Assembly: GCA_005406025.1 (NCBI GenBank)
Contig: BGZK01000083.1
Location: forward strand, 248,001 to 312,000
DNA length: 64,000 bases
Source of the DNA: Eumeta japonica
Taxonomy: Eukaryota > Arthropoda > Insecta > Lepidoptera > Psychidae
Reading direction: 5' to 3'
The translations under genes and the position numbers were made by a program. Positions 35,941-47,964 of the stretch are shown in pieces; positions within the stretch are counted from its first letter, which is position 1, and the number at the start of each line of letters is the position of its first letter. The notes under the pieces were generated by a model that was not told the DNA's origin, made no database searches, and worked only from the letters and a program-made list of their open reading frames with translations.

Positions 35941-37340
35941 AAATGTAGAAGCAAACCTAATACGTATTTTGTTTTATCGACGTTGAACCTATTTGTAAAT
36001 CTACGTTATAGTGTTGTTTACATGTAAATAATGAATATTAACACTTTTTTCGCTTCTCCAGTGAAAGCAGTTCACACTTTGACCTGTATCAGATTTACGA
36101 CATGCGTCATTTACATCAATCGTAAAAACGGAATTCGTAGAGGTCGAAACCTGTATGCACTTGATTTTCGTACAGTTCACAATAACTTTGTTACATATGC
36201 CTTATTATTTTTTTTTAATGACTGTATATACAATTACATTTATATTAAAAATACAACGTAATTATTAGCATATGTCTATGGCAGGAGACCGAGTCGAGAT
36301 CAAAAGTGTAAGCGATACTGTTTTGCATGTCAATGAAAAGAGTATAAAATGAGTTCTTACACACACAAAGGCTTTTGTCAGTAGCGAGATTTTTTTTTAG
36401 CGATCTGTATTCACTGTACGCCCTTTATTTACATACGCAAAAGGAGTATTAGTATTAAACAGGCGAAATAATCGATAATAATGGCAACACCGGGCAACTA
36501 AAATACCCACTCACGGAGTCTGAGTTCGTACGTGCGACCAATAAATAAAATGGGTCAGACGCGTTTGTCCATTAAAGATGTTCGGAAGGAAGGGTGCGTA
36601 TTCGGGTACTGAACGATATTTTGTCACGACAATGTAAGATTTAATTTTGTAAGTGATTATGCATAAGTCGTGCGTTTGAAAAAACTCTACTCATTACAAA
36701 TGTCGTCATCGTTTAACAACACATTGAAGAAAAAAATTAGAAATGTTCTGGAAAAAATAATGGTCAATGTAATTCCAATACAAGAAATAAATAAAAACTC
36801 TATTTACATGTTAGTCGACTACGTGAAATCACGAATCCGTTTGTACAAAATGTGATTTTATACAAATTTAAAATCCTTATTAAGCAAATACTTGCAAAAA
36901 AGAAATTTCGTAATATTTAGAGCACAAATATTTATGAACATAACCGGCTCGACGTTTTACAGATTTGTTTTTTTCTATACTTAAATTTACAAAAGGCCAC
37001 ACCTTAAGTTTCTCGATCGTTATTTTTAAGCGAATACTGCCTGACGTAACGAGTCCAACAGCGGTGTCCTTCAAACTCCTATTTGAAATAGTTAACTGCT
37101 AACTGTTAAATTAACTAATAAAGACTAAACTTGTAAAAATATTGATAATTTATTGGCATTTGTGACGTTAATTTAACAGCACAAACATCAATGTCTTTAA
37201 AAAATTTTAGTTAACTGTCACTTGTGAAGTTAATACATTTCGACGTGTTTGGTTTTAACTTTAACAGTAAACAATCAATTATTTGAAATGAGAGTTTGAA
37301 GCATACCGCTGTAATAGTACAGCGGATATACTAAAAATAA
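35941..37340. other. AT-rich stretch without recognised gene
   Basis: Frames at 36031-36261, 36670-36855 and 36880-37074 lack family features. 36480-36600 is slightly GC-richer. Confidence 0.35.
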
Positions 37341-37353
37341 TGGTATTTAAAAA

Positions 37354-37392
37354 TACACACACACATACACACGCGCGCGCGCACGCATGCAC
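37354..37392. repeat. (AC)n / (GC)n compound microsatellite
   Basis: AC dinucleotides pass into a CG/GC alternation ('cacgcgcgcgcgcacgc'). Alternating purine-pyrimidine of this kind can adopt Z-DNA. Confidence 0.85.
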
Positions 37393-37624
37393 ACCTTGAT
37401 AGTGCCATAAAAATTTTCAAGAGCCATGTTATCGTTTTTGAAATGCTACTCCTGTCATTTTTGTATAGATTGTCAATGCAGTACATCAATTCGTTACACT
37501 TAACAGAGGATCCTTAACCTTCTACAATTTTAACAAAATATTATCTTCAAAATTCATTTTCTTTTCACGTTTTTCAATCGATATATAAACATAACAACAA
37601 ACGCTAGTCACAGCGCAATATAAT

Positions 37625-37770
37625 TTTCTAAACGCCCCGCTAACGGCGGCCATCTTATTGTTTTGCAAAAAAAACCCGTGGGACTGGTTTTTGTTTAAAT
37701 TCGATTCTCCGTTCCAAAGGCGGGGCCTAGGCGGGGCGCGCGTGACGTCACCACAGCTTAGAGTTTAGTC
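37625..37770. promoter_or_regulatory. GC-rich patch with GGCGGCCATCTT and GC boxes
   Basis: GCCATCTT lies within 'aacggcggccatcttattg' (37642-37660). GC-box-like GGCGGGGCC and GGCGGGGCGC follow (37720-37740), then 'gtgacgtcac' (37742-37751), an exact palindromic CRE-type site. The cluster is promoter-like, but the target gene and strand are not evident. Confidence 0.35.
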
Positions 37771-38039
37771 CCATACCGAAGAGCCAATGTGTTGACTTCA
37801 GCCGTCGGCTAATTAGTTCCGTATGAAAAACCGAATGGAACCCGTGGAATAAAATTAGGGTTGCGTAAGCGTATACGTATCAATGCACTCTTACAATGAC
37901 GAACATAATGAAAAACCGTAAACTTTGGAATAAGACTTTTCTCGATTTATATCGCTCTCAATCAAAACCAACAACGTAATTTAAATTATTGCAGCCACGT
38001 ATGGGAGTTTAAGTATTGAAACAAAAAAAAAAGAAAAGT

Positions 38040-38250
38040 TAACAGCAAAGAACTCTCCGATACCGGATTGGCTTACGGAGCGGCTATCGTCCCTGGTAGA
38101 GCTTTCACTTAATTAGATTGGGCGTACTTGAGCGCGGCGGACGCGGCTTACATGCCGCCCACTCGTATTATCGCGTTGTGTGACTTTTGAACGCTAAGCA
38201 ATATTGTGAGTGTCACTTATCATTGTGTCAACTAAGATGTTACAGTGAGT
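38040..38250 (+). promoter_or_regulatory. CpG-rich patch ending in a possible short first exon
   Basis: 'gagcgcggcggacgcggctt' (38130-38149) marks a CpG peak. Downstream, AAGATGTTACA is followed directly by GTGAGTACTT (from 38245), a good splice-donor match. A first exon ending with a start codon and two residues is conceivable. It is equally compatible with chance, since no partner exon is visible. Confidence 0.2.
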
Positions 38251-41215
38251 ACTTGGATATCGGTAACAATCATTTAATAGTCATGTTTCATGTATTTATG
38301 TCATGAAAACCATATAAATATGGTAAGAAACTATTTTACGAATTATCTTCCTGTTGTTTTTTTTTATTTTATAAGCGTAATGATTCTGTAAAATTGATTT
38401 CAGTAATAATTTGCAATGAATTTCTTTCAATACTTGTTTATTTTGGACTTATTTTTCTTAATCATTTAAGCAATTGTTTGTATGATAAATTACTCTCAAA
38501 AGATTTTTGAAATTAATTTAAAATATATTTAATATATAAAAAAACTTTTATTTAAAGAAAGTTTGTAATTTAAATATTAAAATTGTCACTCAGTTATTTG
38601 GTATAAATCTAGTAATATTTATTGATATCATTGTAACTAATAATAATAATAAATATTGAACGGGGAAATTCACGTTTATTTTAATATAATTCACAATTAT
38701 TATGTTCGTGTAGGAACTACGCCAGTGAACGTTAAATGATGACAAACGAAACAAAGAAATATAAGACTTATAACGTTTAAAATCATAGGAACAGTCTGAA
38801 GTCATCGAAAATATTTACTGTGGCTTAGATATTTATGAAATGCAATTCTTTGATTCTGTATTAGGTACATAGATGCAAACGCAGCGTAACACTGTACAAT
38901 TCAATTTTCCTGTTTTGATTTTCAACACGTCTATTAGGATTGCATGTGATGTGTTTTAATTGCGTCAACCTCGACTCAATTAGATTATATTCAAATGTAA
39001 AAAAGGAGAGAATACTAATCGTTTACTGATTTCCTACTTGCAACGCACATTGTTTTTAAATTATATAAGATTAGGTTTTGTTCGCAATTCCATTTGTCAA
39101 AAATCGACTTATAACTTATTTAGAAAATTTCTACATCACCTAAAACTAGATTTCTTTTAAAATTTTGAGAAAGGAATGGACTATAGGATAGTGTATTCTA
39201 TATAGAGACAAATTAACGTTATTTATTACCTGGTATTGAATATAAATCTTCTGTTTTATATCTGACATTATGTCACATTTGAAGAGCGACCGCGCCTTGC
39301 TGACGCATACTGACGCCTGCCCGCAGGAAATCAGACTTTCCGTAGTGAAGATATTTTTCGATTATCTTTTAAATGCTTATTCTCGTTTCTTGTCTAAATT
39401 ACGCTCTGACTTCTTACATCGTCCGACACTGCTTCGTCACCTTCACCCGATATCGGTTTAGTATTGGACATAAGGGGCTTCTATTAAAAGCGTCTGCCTT
39501 AATTGAGACTTCCCTTGCTATGTATAACTTTAATATTAAGCGGCTTACTTATTGAAATGCGTTGCAGCCAAACAGTTGTGCGCTCGTCATCAATCCATGA
39601 GATAGAAGGTCTGGTTGCTATTTCACACGATCTAATATTAATTTATTAATTTAAATAATGAACAAAGCAAAATATCAATGATCATTCAGTTAAGTGACAG
39701 TACCACTAACAGTAACATGCATGCATACCCTTTAACATGCATGTTGAAAACTGTTAAAAAATATTTTTAAAACATGTAATATTGAAAACAGGCGTTTGAG
39801 CCCATGTTATGTCTATAACCTAATATACCCAATTGCACCCTAAGTTTCAAAAGACTATCAACATACGTATGTTATAAATTTCCAAAAGATATAATAGAGA
39901 TGACCAAAAATGTGCAAAATGCCAATAGATAGCATTAACATACTAAATTATCACTCATTATATCACTCGCTTCTTAACAGAGATCTTTACATATCTCTTT
40001 TGCTTCACTAACATTTATCAATCGTATGATACAAGCTCATCGGTTTCGGAAGCTTAAATATGACCCTGTCTTAATATGTCATTATGGAATATCAATTACA
40101 ACTAATGAAAGCGTTATTTAAAGATAATTTTTTTAACAAACGAAATGTACAAATCGTCTAACATAGTAATACAATAGATTAGTAGCATGTAAGCCGACCT
40201 TTATCTTCGTGTTGTTTTACCGAGCTTAATACTAATTGCATTAGTATGGTCTGAATCGGGAATAACGTTTCGACGGGTGACCGGAACTTAAAATGTCTAC
40301 CATTTAATTCAAAAAGCAGTAAGTATTTGAAAATTTTAAAATAGCACCTGGTACTTTGAGTGTATCATACAAATAAAAAAACATGTTTTTGTTCACGCAA
40401 CCATAAATCTTGTCTATCTATCTATCAATATCCATTGAACAAGCAATAACTTCATGAAACTCAAATGTTACAAATCCGCCTGCCAGACCGCGTAACATGT
40501 TTATAAACAAACTTTCACCGTAATAGCTTTATTTGAAACAAATGGTTTTTGAAGTACAGTTTTACCATAAATATCCTCAGTAAAAGTTACATTATAATTA
40601 GTTCCAGAGTACTATGTCTGATTTGAAAAGACAAGCTTTAACGAATTCCTAGCAAATAATTGTTCCGAATTACGAGAGCTTATATATTGTTCACGTGAAA
40701 ACTGTTCGTACAGAATTATAGTTCATGGTTATATCATAAATCTTACCGGTGAAAGACTTATTTATGATTTATGTCTGAAAAAGAATTATGTATAAATAAG
40801 TGAACTCCCTTGATGCAATTGAAAAATATTTACTGTTTCATAGATGCATGAAAAGCTGAAAAATAATAGATATTTTCATTTCGCCGTATCAATAAATCAT
40901 CCTGTACAATCACAATTATTATCAGGAAAACAAAAGCGTTTGTTTTCATTAAAAATACTAGCTGGAATAAAAAAATATAATTGTTCCTTTAATATGATTA
41001 TCTCATGGACTCGATTTATAGAATGTTTCAATTATTTCATTGAAAGAAAAATTTGTGAGTCTCTATAAAATGTATTCTATATATGACAATAATGTATTAT
41101 TTTGGTGACCAACGAATAACAGCTGCACTTTTCTACTATATACGAAGGGTCCTATTCTAAAAGTGATAAAAAAACTCGCGTTTTTATGATTTTTATGTAA
41201 TACAATATAAGATTG
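38251..41215. other. Long AT-rich stretch without recognised gene
   Basis: A repeated 'taacatgcatg' occurs twice near 39713-39745. Frames at 39270-39461 and 40844-41068 have no family features. 39270-39450 is slightly GC-richer. Confidence 0.4.
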
Positions 41216-41420
41216 TAATGGCTCAGTGGTAAAACTACGAGTGAATCGGTCAATATGAGTTTTTAACTTGTGTCAAATTAAAACCGTCCGATTCGTGCCT
41301 CAGATACAACGTTAAGCTGCCGGTCACGGACTTTGTTATAACATCGGTGATAACGTTCCCCTGATCGACGCTGGGCCAGCACGGAAGACTTAAGCACCAT
41401 AATTTGTCTCTAGTAGGTAT
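41215..41420 (+). mobile_element. SINE-like fragment
   Basis: An A-box-like TGGCTCAGTGGT lies at 41219-41230, and a weak B-box-like 'gattcgtgcc' about 70 nt later. A tail with 'catcggtgataacgttcccc' (41344-41363) resembles the tail of the SINE at 12095-12300. It is degraded. Confidence 0.4.
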
Positions 41421-41597
41421 TCATAATATATTTTGTGAGCAATTCAGTATTGTTGAATGTTCGTTTATATAAATACATCGTGCAACTATTAGTATAAGTA
41501 TCTTCAATACAATAAGTATCTTCTAATTCTCAGAATAGATAACGGTAAAAATATTCACAAGCGATCGTTCGTAGAACGAGATTATAAGAAATACGCG

Positions 41598-41600
<3 letters not shown>

Positions 41601-41629
<29 letters not shown>
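41601..41629. repeat. (AC)14 microsatellite
   Basis: Uninterrupted AC alternation. It is followed by further CA-rich, CpG-containing sequence to about 41830 ('gacgcacgcgcacacagcag'). Confidence 0.95.
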
Positions 41630-41631
<2 letters not shown>

Positions 41632-41699
41632 CGCACGGATATATCTACACAGAAGTAAAAACTCACCTACATTAATGTATGTACTTCACGAAACACGAA

Positions 41700-41850
41700 G
41701 TACACAATATGTGTACGGCCAAGTATAAAGACGCACGCGCACACAGCAGTCGAAAACGCCACGCACTCACGCACAGCCGAAGGACACGGGTCGGTGTCGA
41801 CGACCCCGGTACAATTTTTCGCGATAAGGCGCGTCTCGGATTGGCCGTTT
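41700..41850. promoter_or_regulatory. CpG-richer patch
   Basis: GC rise with 'cacgcactcacgcacagccg' and 'gacacgggtcggtgtcgacg'. No exon is evident; regulatory role is possible. Confidence 0.2.
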
Positions 41851-44105
41851 AAGAAATTTATTTATTCTTATTAAGTTTTAATCGAGCGTGTAAGTTATCT
41901 TAAAAGTTTTGCGAATTTATTTTTTTTTGTCGATAATATTATTAAAATAATTGAAATAATATTATTGAAGAAATTGCATTCTACCATATATTGAATTGAG
42001 TATTTGGAATAATTTAAAGTAGAAGCCAGTCCATGGCATGACTTATAAAGTACTGTAACTAAGATTTAACACTTTATTATGTGTAGATTTTGAAGTACGA
42101 AATGGACATGGAATGTCATGGAGAAGCAACTGATAATTAAGCAAGTAATTTCATGATCAACTACTTAATAATCTTCCTGTGACAGAGGTTTATATTCATC
42201 TTGTAACTGCCAACGGCTGATGATGGTGGCGCGATGATGATGATGTTGCCCGTCTTTTTTCCGTCTGCACTCCACACCTGATGATGGGGACAAAATGATC
42301 CTATTTATGTCGCTTCCCTGTTTTTACGTTCATCAAAGCCGAGATGTTCTAAGCGATGCAAACTAAATAATTACAATGAACATGTTAACTGACGGTCGCA
42401 CATCAGTTAGAGTCTATTGCAATGGTGGAAAATAGTTTTTACTGAGTTCGCTTAGACTCACCGAGGAATTTTGTTGCAAAAAGGTAGTAAATTGTTGAAG
42501 TTAATTCGTCGAGTTAACGATTCGTCGAAGTTAATTTATTATGTAAATGAAGCATTTTTTACTGCACTAATGGTACGAATGTGAAGCCATTGTACGATAT
42601 AAATTAACAAGTATATGTACGTATGGATATAGCTTGCAGTTTTTTATCGAGTCAATATATCGATATGTTTTTTTTTTATTCGAAATAATGCAGAATAAAT
42701 ATTGGGATATTATATATTATCATCATATTAAAAATATGACAAGTTTTAATTATTATTTGAGAAAAATATCTACACATTTACTGCAATATTTCACAATATA
42801 CTTTAGTCTAGGCCAACTTTGCACAAATTAATGTATTATAACTGCTTTCTTACTTATAAAAACTTAAAAGTGAGTTTGCTTATTTGATTGTTTCTTATGT
42901 ATTCAAGTATTGACAGATCTCTAATAAATTTCATACACATAAAAGCTCTATAATTAAAATGTACGTAAAAGACTTTTTATTACTGTACTTTTAGAAAGAA
43001 TAATGAACATCCTTACTCAATGCTCTCAATAATGTTATTATTAATATAACACATAATTATTTATTCGGGTTCGTGCCGGATATCTGCTTACTTATAAAGA
43101 TATATAAATTAAATTATATTTTTGCGCGGGCAAAGCACCGGACAAAAGTTAGCTATATCGCGGACGAGCCGTTTACAAGCCGGGCAGTTTTTATCCATAC
43201 CCTTCCACTTATAATTCTTGTAATACTGTACTTTGTATGAAGACGGAGCGTAGCAAATGGTAGCATAATTTCTGCTGACAAAAACCATTACAAAGAAGTT
43301 ATATTGAATATTGATGAGCGTTGCTTAACAGCGAATTCGAGTTGTTGCATTGTATGTCTTTTTTTTGTTTTCATTTCAAATTTGTTATCGTATATACAGC
43401 GTTTTTTATCTGGTGTATTCGTGAAGGTATTTCTTTTTCCTGTCGCTAAATCGCCCCGGTTATGCGACCACTGTGGAGGTAACTTAGAACTTATTATAAT
43501 TTCGTCGTAAATAATGTACGTAATATTGTTGACAATTTATTAACATTAAATTATCATTATTTGATGTGTGTTATATATAGATATTATAACATTTCCTGAT
43601 GTATTCTTTAATAATTATCATGATATGGAGGGGTTGAAATGCAATAATGTTGTTTTCTACCATATGTGCGTCGTATTTGACTGTACACACGAAATAAATA
43701 TAGTTATTGAGTGATGCGAATGGTATTTGAACGTCGAAGTTACATTCTCTTTATTATTATAATATTTATAAGACTATTTTGTAATATTAAATTAATTATT
43801 TTCTCAGTTTTTCAATAAATTAACATAGTAAAGAAAATTCAATGAGTAATGTACATTAATATATCTGTCTTAGGAAAACTAAATTTGAAAAAGGTCATTT
43901 TATTGCATAAATACTATTACCATGTAAAAGTTAATAAGGTAAAACAGTAAGCCACATTTATTAAACCAAGCCGGCTCGGCCGCTTCATTTATTTAATTAA
44001 AAAAAAATATTTAAACAATTTAATTTAAAAAGTTAAAATATAACCCCACAATAGACTTTGATTGAAACAACTCCAACCATAACGAGTAAATGATTTAAAA
44101 AAATA
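41851..44105. other. AT-rich stretch without recognised gene
   Basis: 42220-42290 has a GATGATG-rich tract. Frames at 42634-42831 and 43304-43510 lack family features. Confidence 0.4.
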
Positions 44106-44109
44106 AGTA

Positions 44110-44935
44110 TTTTATTCATTGAGGACTGTCAACAGAAGTGAAAACTTAAAATTTTGAAATAACTGTATTTTTCCTTTGGAATTTCCAAATTAGTTGTAAC
44201 ATCAAAGACTAAAATATCATAATCCGTTAATTAGAACAGTTAACATTAGTGTAATTTTCACATCTATCAACATTCTGAGCAACAATTATACACGCTTGCC
44301 TGCAACATGTATTAACATGCAGCATGCAACCCACCGCTGACCCTCGAATCTGCCTCTCCACTACGAATCTCTATCCAAATGATTGAATATTGATTCCAGA
44401 GGATTGACAGATATCGAACACCTAAGCAAGTGTTATTTATTACTATAATTATCTAATTCCGCCAACTGATACTGAACTGATGTTGCAGGCAAGCGTCTAC
44501 TATGGATTTCCGCGAATTAACACCTCATACAATACAACAATTATACAGTTTTTTATGTGCTTCATTTATTAAACAAAACACACGATTGGCTGTGCAAGCC
44601 CACTAAAATTGTAATAAATATCAACGCATGCAATGCATATTAAGGTTTGGATTACAAAATTTAAATCTTTTCAATTTAAACGAAACAACAATAATGTTGC
44701 AGTTGAGCTAAATTATAAAATATAACAAATAAAAAAAGTGTTCGCGTACACTGTTAACTCCCACATGGTTATAGCATATTTATGACGCAAATTAGTGAGA
44801 TTTTACTCGTACAAAAATCGTTTAACGCGCTCAAAAAAGTATTAGTACGTATTGCGCTAGCGTGACGGTGACGCGAAGTCGTCATATTTTGCCCATACGA
44901 AAAACGGCCGACGTTCATATAGAAGATTTAACCTC
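44110..44935 (+). repeat. Dispersed repeat family, copy B, interrupted
   Basis: It is collinear with 6580-7235 over shared blocks such as 'cattgaggactgt', 'ttttcacatctatc', 'caacaattata', 'ggctgtgcaagccca', 'gcatattaaggttt' and 'gtgacggtgacgcga'. Copy B is longer chiefly because of an insertion at 44292-44534 that copy A lacks. No coding frame is visible; class unknown. Confidence 0.65.
44292..44534. mobile_element. Nested insertion bounded by 12-bp direct repeats
   Basis: CAACAATTATAC occurs at 44280-44291 and again at 44535-44546, flanking 243 bp that are absent from copy A, where CAACAATTATA occurs once (about 6855). Inside, ACGCTTGCCTGCAACAT (44292-44308) has an exact reverse complement at 44480-44496. 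These are 17-bp inverted repeats, but the right one stops 38 bp short of the direct repeat. No coding frame. A non-autonomous element or filler from double-strand-break repair both fit. Confidence 0.55.
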
Positions 44936-44954
44936 AAAAAGTAAACGTCCAAAC

Positions 44955-45050
44955 TAAGAAGCCTGTCTTATAATACACAATGGCGTATCCCAAGGTAGCC
45001 GACTTGGCACACCCCAATTACTGACCTGCCCCATGCGTGGTTAGGTTGTG
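44955..45050 (+). repeat. Local direct repeat, first copy
   Basis: 'taaacgtccaaa.taag', 'ataatacacaatg' and 'caccccaattactgacctgc' (45011-45030) are matched about 590 bp downstream at 45545-45640 with substitutions. Confidence 0.6.
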
Positions 45051-45544
45051 GTTCGGTCGTTTGATATATATACAAAGTATTTTTTTTTAATATATCTCGC
45101 CATGATAAATATATATAATTAACAAAATTATGGCAGATCACATTAGAATTGAGTATATCGCTACTTCAAAATATAATTGTGATTCCCAAGTTCAATACAA
45201 GTGGTGAAAAGGCAAACGGCCAAAATTAAGATCCTTATATACCTAGCAAATGATCTAACAACCGATATTATGGGTTAGATTCGGCGTTAGGCTGTTTGCC
45301 TAACTTCGTAGGTCATCGGATTAATCTATCGAGTATATGTGACAAAACATTCCCATACATATCTCATATTTAATTAATTAACCGCATGTGTGCTACTCTT
45401 GCACAATAATTTATTCATATTATTTTTACACTGTTAAAAACTTCGTTAATAGTTACTTCGTTCCATTACGTTTAAGTTTTAACCCTACGACTTATGGCAG
45501 GGCGGGAAACGGCAAAGGTCGAATTGAAAATATATCAAGGGTAT

Positions 45545-45640
45545 TAAACGACCAAGTTAAGCGGAGCATCCTACAATACACAATGACCTGACCCGAGGCA
45601 TCGCCGCGGGCCCACCCCAATACCTGACCTGCCCAACGCG
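45545..45640 (+). repeat. Local direct repeat, second copy
   Basis: 'taaacgaccaagttaag', 'acaatacacaatg' and 'caccccaatacctgacctgc' (45613-45632) match 44955-45050. This copy is GC-richer towards its end ('gcgccgcccaaagacggg'). Probably two ends or two copies of one element. Confidence 0.6.
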
Positions 45641-45691
45641 CCGCCCAAAGACGGGCTTATTTTTTTTTTAACACGCTTTTATTAGCTCGGG

Positions 45692-45745
45692 ATGTATCTA
45701 TGTATGTATGTATGTATGTATGTATGTATGTATGTATGTATGAAT
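45692..45745. repeat. (TATG)n microsatellite
   Basis: About ten TATG units with one variant at each end. Confidence 0.95.
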
Positions 45746-45925
45746 GTAACAAAATCTTTGAGCACGATTTTCAACGTGTTCTAAACACTTAATAAACTTG
45801 AAACTTTGCATACGTCTCAAGGACCGATGACAATACAATAATTTGATAAGTTTATCCTCTTATCCTGATCAGGATCGCCAGGATCGAATAATTTCGTCAC
45901 GTATCGTCTGCGTGAAAACAAGTGG

Positions 45926-45985
45926 CTTATTACTGTTACTAAATTCTATTACTGTTTTGTAATAGAATTTAGTAACAGTAATAAG
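45926..45985. repeat. Perfect 27-bp hairpin with 6-nt loop
   Basis: Arms 45926-45952 and 45959-45985 are exactly complementary. The arm opens CTTATTACTGTTACTAAATT and the loop is TGTTTT. It ends about 80 bp before the much larger hairpin at 46066. Confidence 0.9.
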
Positions 45986-46065
45986 TATTATTAATAATTG
46001 AATTATTGTTGTTTTGTTAAAAATTACTAATTTTTACCAATCAACCGAACTAAAAAGTGAAAAAT

Positions 46066-46377
46066 AAACATAGTTTAAAAAAAACTAAAAAACACGCTAT
46101 TAAAGCACATTAAACTAAAAAGTAAAAAATAATCCTTAATATGAACTCAAAAAAATAATGAACAATGACGAAATATACTAGTGTTATTGTGGAAAAAGCG
46201 TGGGGCGCTTTGTCCCACATTTTTCGTATATAGAGCAACCCACGCTTTTTCCACAATAACACTAGTATATTTCGTCATTGTTCATTATTTTTTTGAGTTC
46301 ATATTAAGGATTATTTTTTACTTTTTAGTTTAATGTGCTTTAATAGCGTGTTTTTTAGTTTTTTTTAAACTATGTTT
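46066..46377. repeat. 139-bp perfect inverted repeat: long-hairpin (hpRNA-like) or foldback locus
   Basis: Left arm 46066-46204 and right arm 46239-46377 read as exact reverse complements over all 139 bases, with a 34-nt spacer at 46205-46238. The left arm starts AAACATAGTTTAAAAAAAAC and ends AAAGCGTGGG. The first mismatches are at the spacer edge (46205/46238) and outside (46065/46378). The arms are AT-rich and carry no coding frame. A 20-bp subrepeat of the arm (46113-46132) recurs with one change at 46048-46067, straddling the left boundary. If transcribed, the RNA would fold into a long duplex of the kind Dicer-2 processes to endo-siRNAs in insects. A recent foldback transposon, or an assembly artefact, are alternatives. 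Confidence 0.9.
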
Positions 46378-47450
46378 TTTAATGTAGAGTAGGGCGTTTC
46401 GTCTATGGAACTTCGTGTGCTAATCGTCTGCTTATAAAATTGATAGAGTATTAAACATAATAAGGTTTGGATTTTTTTATTTTCTTTTTTCGTGGCCCTT
46501 TTACGCCATGAATTATTTATGTTCAGGACGTTCAGTCTTTTTATTGAAATTGCGAACATTTTCATGGTTCCGTCTCTATGGTTCCGTATTCCAAGTGTTA
46601 ATAATAGCTTAGACAACCCTATTAGTGAACCAAAATAGATTGACTGCGTATGACGTACTTTATTAAGTCATAAGTGATTGTAATAAAATTGCCTTTCTCT
46701 CTTTTGTTCTAGATTCTATATTGTTTTATTAAAAGTTTGTTTGCTTCTCATTAACGTAAATAACGGCACACTGTACTATCTGTTAGGCTGTATTGAACAG
46801 TTTTCATCATAGATATTAAAGAAAAAGAAAGGTTTTCGGGTGATCTCGTTAATCAATTAAAGCCGGTTAAGTGCGAGTCAGAATCATGTGATTGATATTC
46901 AGTACTAGATTTAAACTCATTTTTTAAAATGAATGTAATAACATCGATTATTTATATTGTTATATTTTAATTTAATAAACAATTTAATAAAATAATTTAA
47001 AACCATTAGATTGTGACTCAGTGTAACAGAAATTTCGACTTTAGACGGTTTCATATTCATCGAAATTCCCAAATAAACGTTTTCAAATTTGCTAAAGTAG
47101 TGATGTGGTATCTAAATATTCCATTACTGATATTTCAAAAAGTTTTAAATGCTCACAAAAATAATCATTTCTGTAAATTTTCAATTCGAATCCAAATTTT
47201 TACATTTTTAGAATTATTCACTTTATTTTCCTCTTCTTTTAGACTCTATTTGATAAATTTCACAAATGTTTTTTAAAATTTTTGTCACTAACAATAACCT
47301 TCATTACTTTAAATTATGAATTTTGAACATTAAATTCAACTATGTAGATCTGTATCAATTATAAGCTTCCTTTTTTAAATTATCATTTTAAAAAAAATTG
47401 TGAACCATGTTCACATTCTGTGTCACATGTATTGATATTATACTATGTTT
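46378..47450. other. AT-rich stretch; degraded 'taagtgcgagtc' repeat start
   Basis: 'agccggttaagtgcgagtca' (46861-46880) resembles the start of the dispersed repeat at 13064 but the rest has decayed. Frames at 46365-46616 and 47013-47276 have no family features. Confidence 0.35.
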
Positions 47451-47960
47451 TTTCCCGCGTTCGCAGCCAATTATCGGACCCAACATTGGATTCATTGTGC
47501 AGACCCGGCTTAAAACTTTCATAGCGTTTCATCCTTAGCTCATTCGGATGCACGTATTTATTCCACGGTTCCATTATTTTGAATTACACCCATTCGCGTA
47601 GATATTTTACAATAAAGTGTGTGTGAGCGGGACGGCGCAAATGAAAATAGCGCCAGAAAGGGACGAAAGCGGCCGACGACCTCTAAACAAATCGCCCGGC
47701 CGAAGGGCACGGCTGGGTACGGACAGCAGATTCGGCGAACGAACGAAAATATATCGAACAACCCCTACTTATACACCGCCTTAACGTGTTACGGTCATTA
47801 AAAAAAATTCTCTTTATCTATTGTGAAGGAATTTATTTAAAATGTTTCTCACAGACGACTTGTGTCTGCTTAGTTATTCACAACTAGAGTAAATACGTTA
47901 TTCTTGTTAACAATACTTTTTTGTTAAAAATAAAAATCTATAATATTGCCACCAATCGTA
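47451..47960. other. Stretch with a GC-richer centre, no gene recognised
   Basis: 47625-47745 is GC-richer ('aaagcggccgacgacctc', 'cgcccggccgaagggcacgg'), with overlapping frames on both strands but no recognisable domain. Could be a small regulatory patch. Confidence 0.25.
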
Positions 47961-47964
47961 CAAA

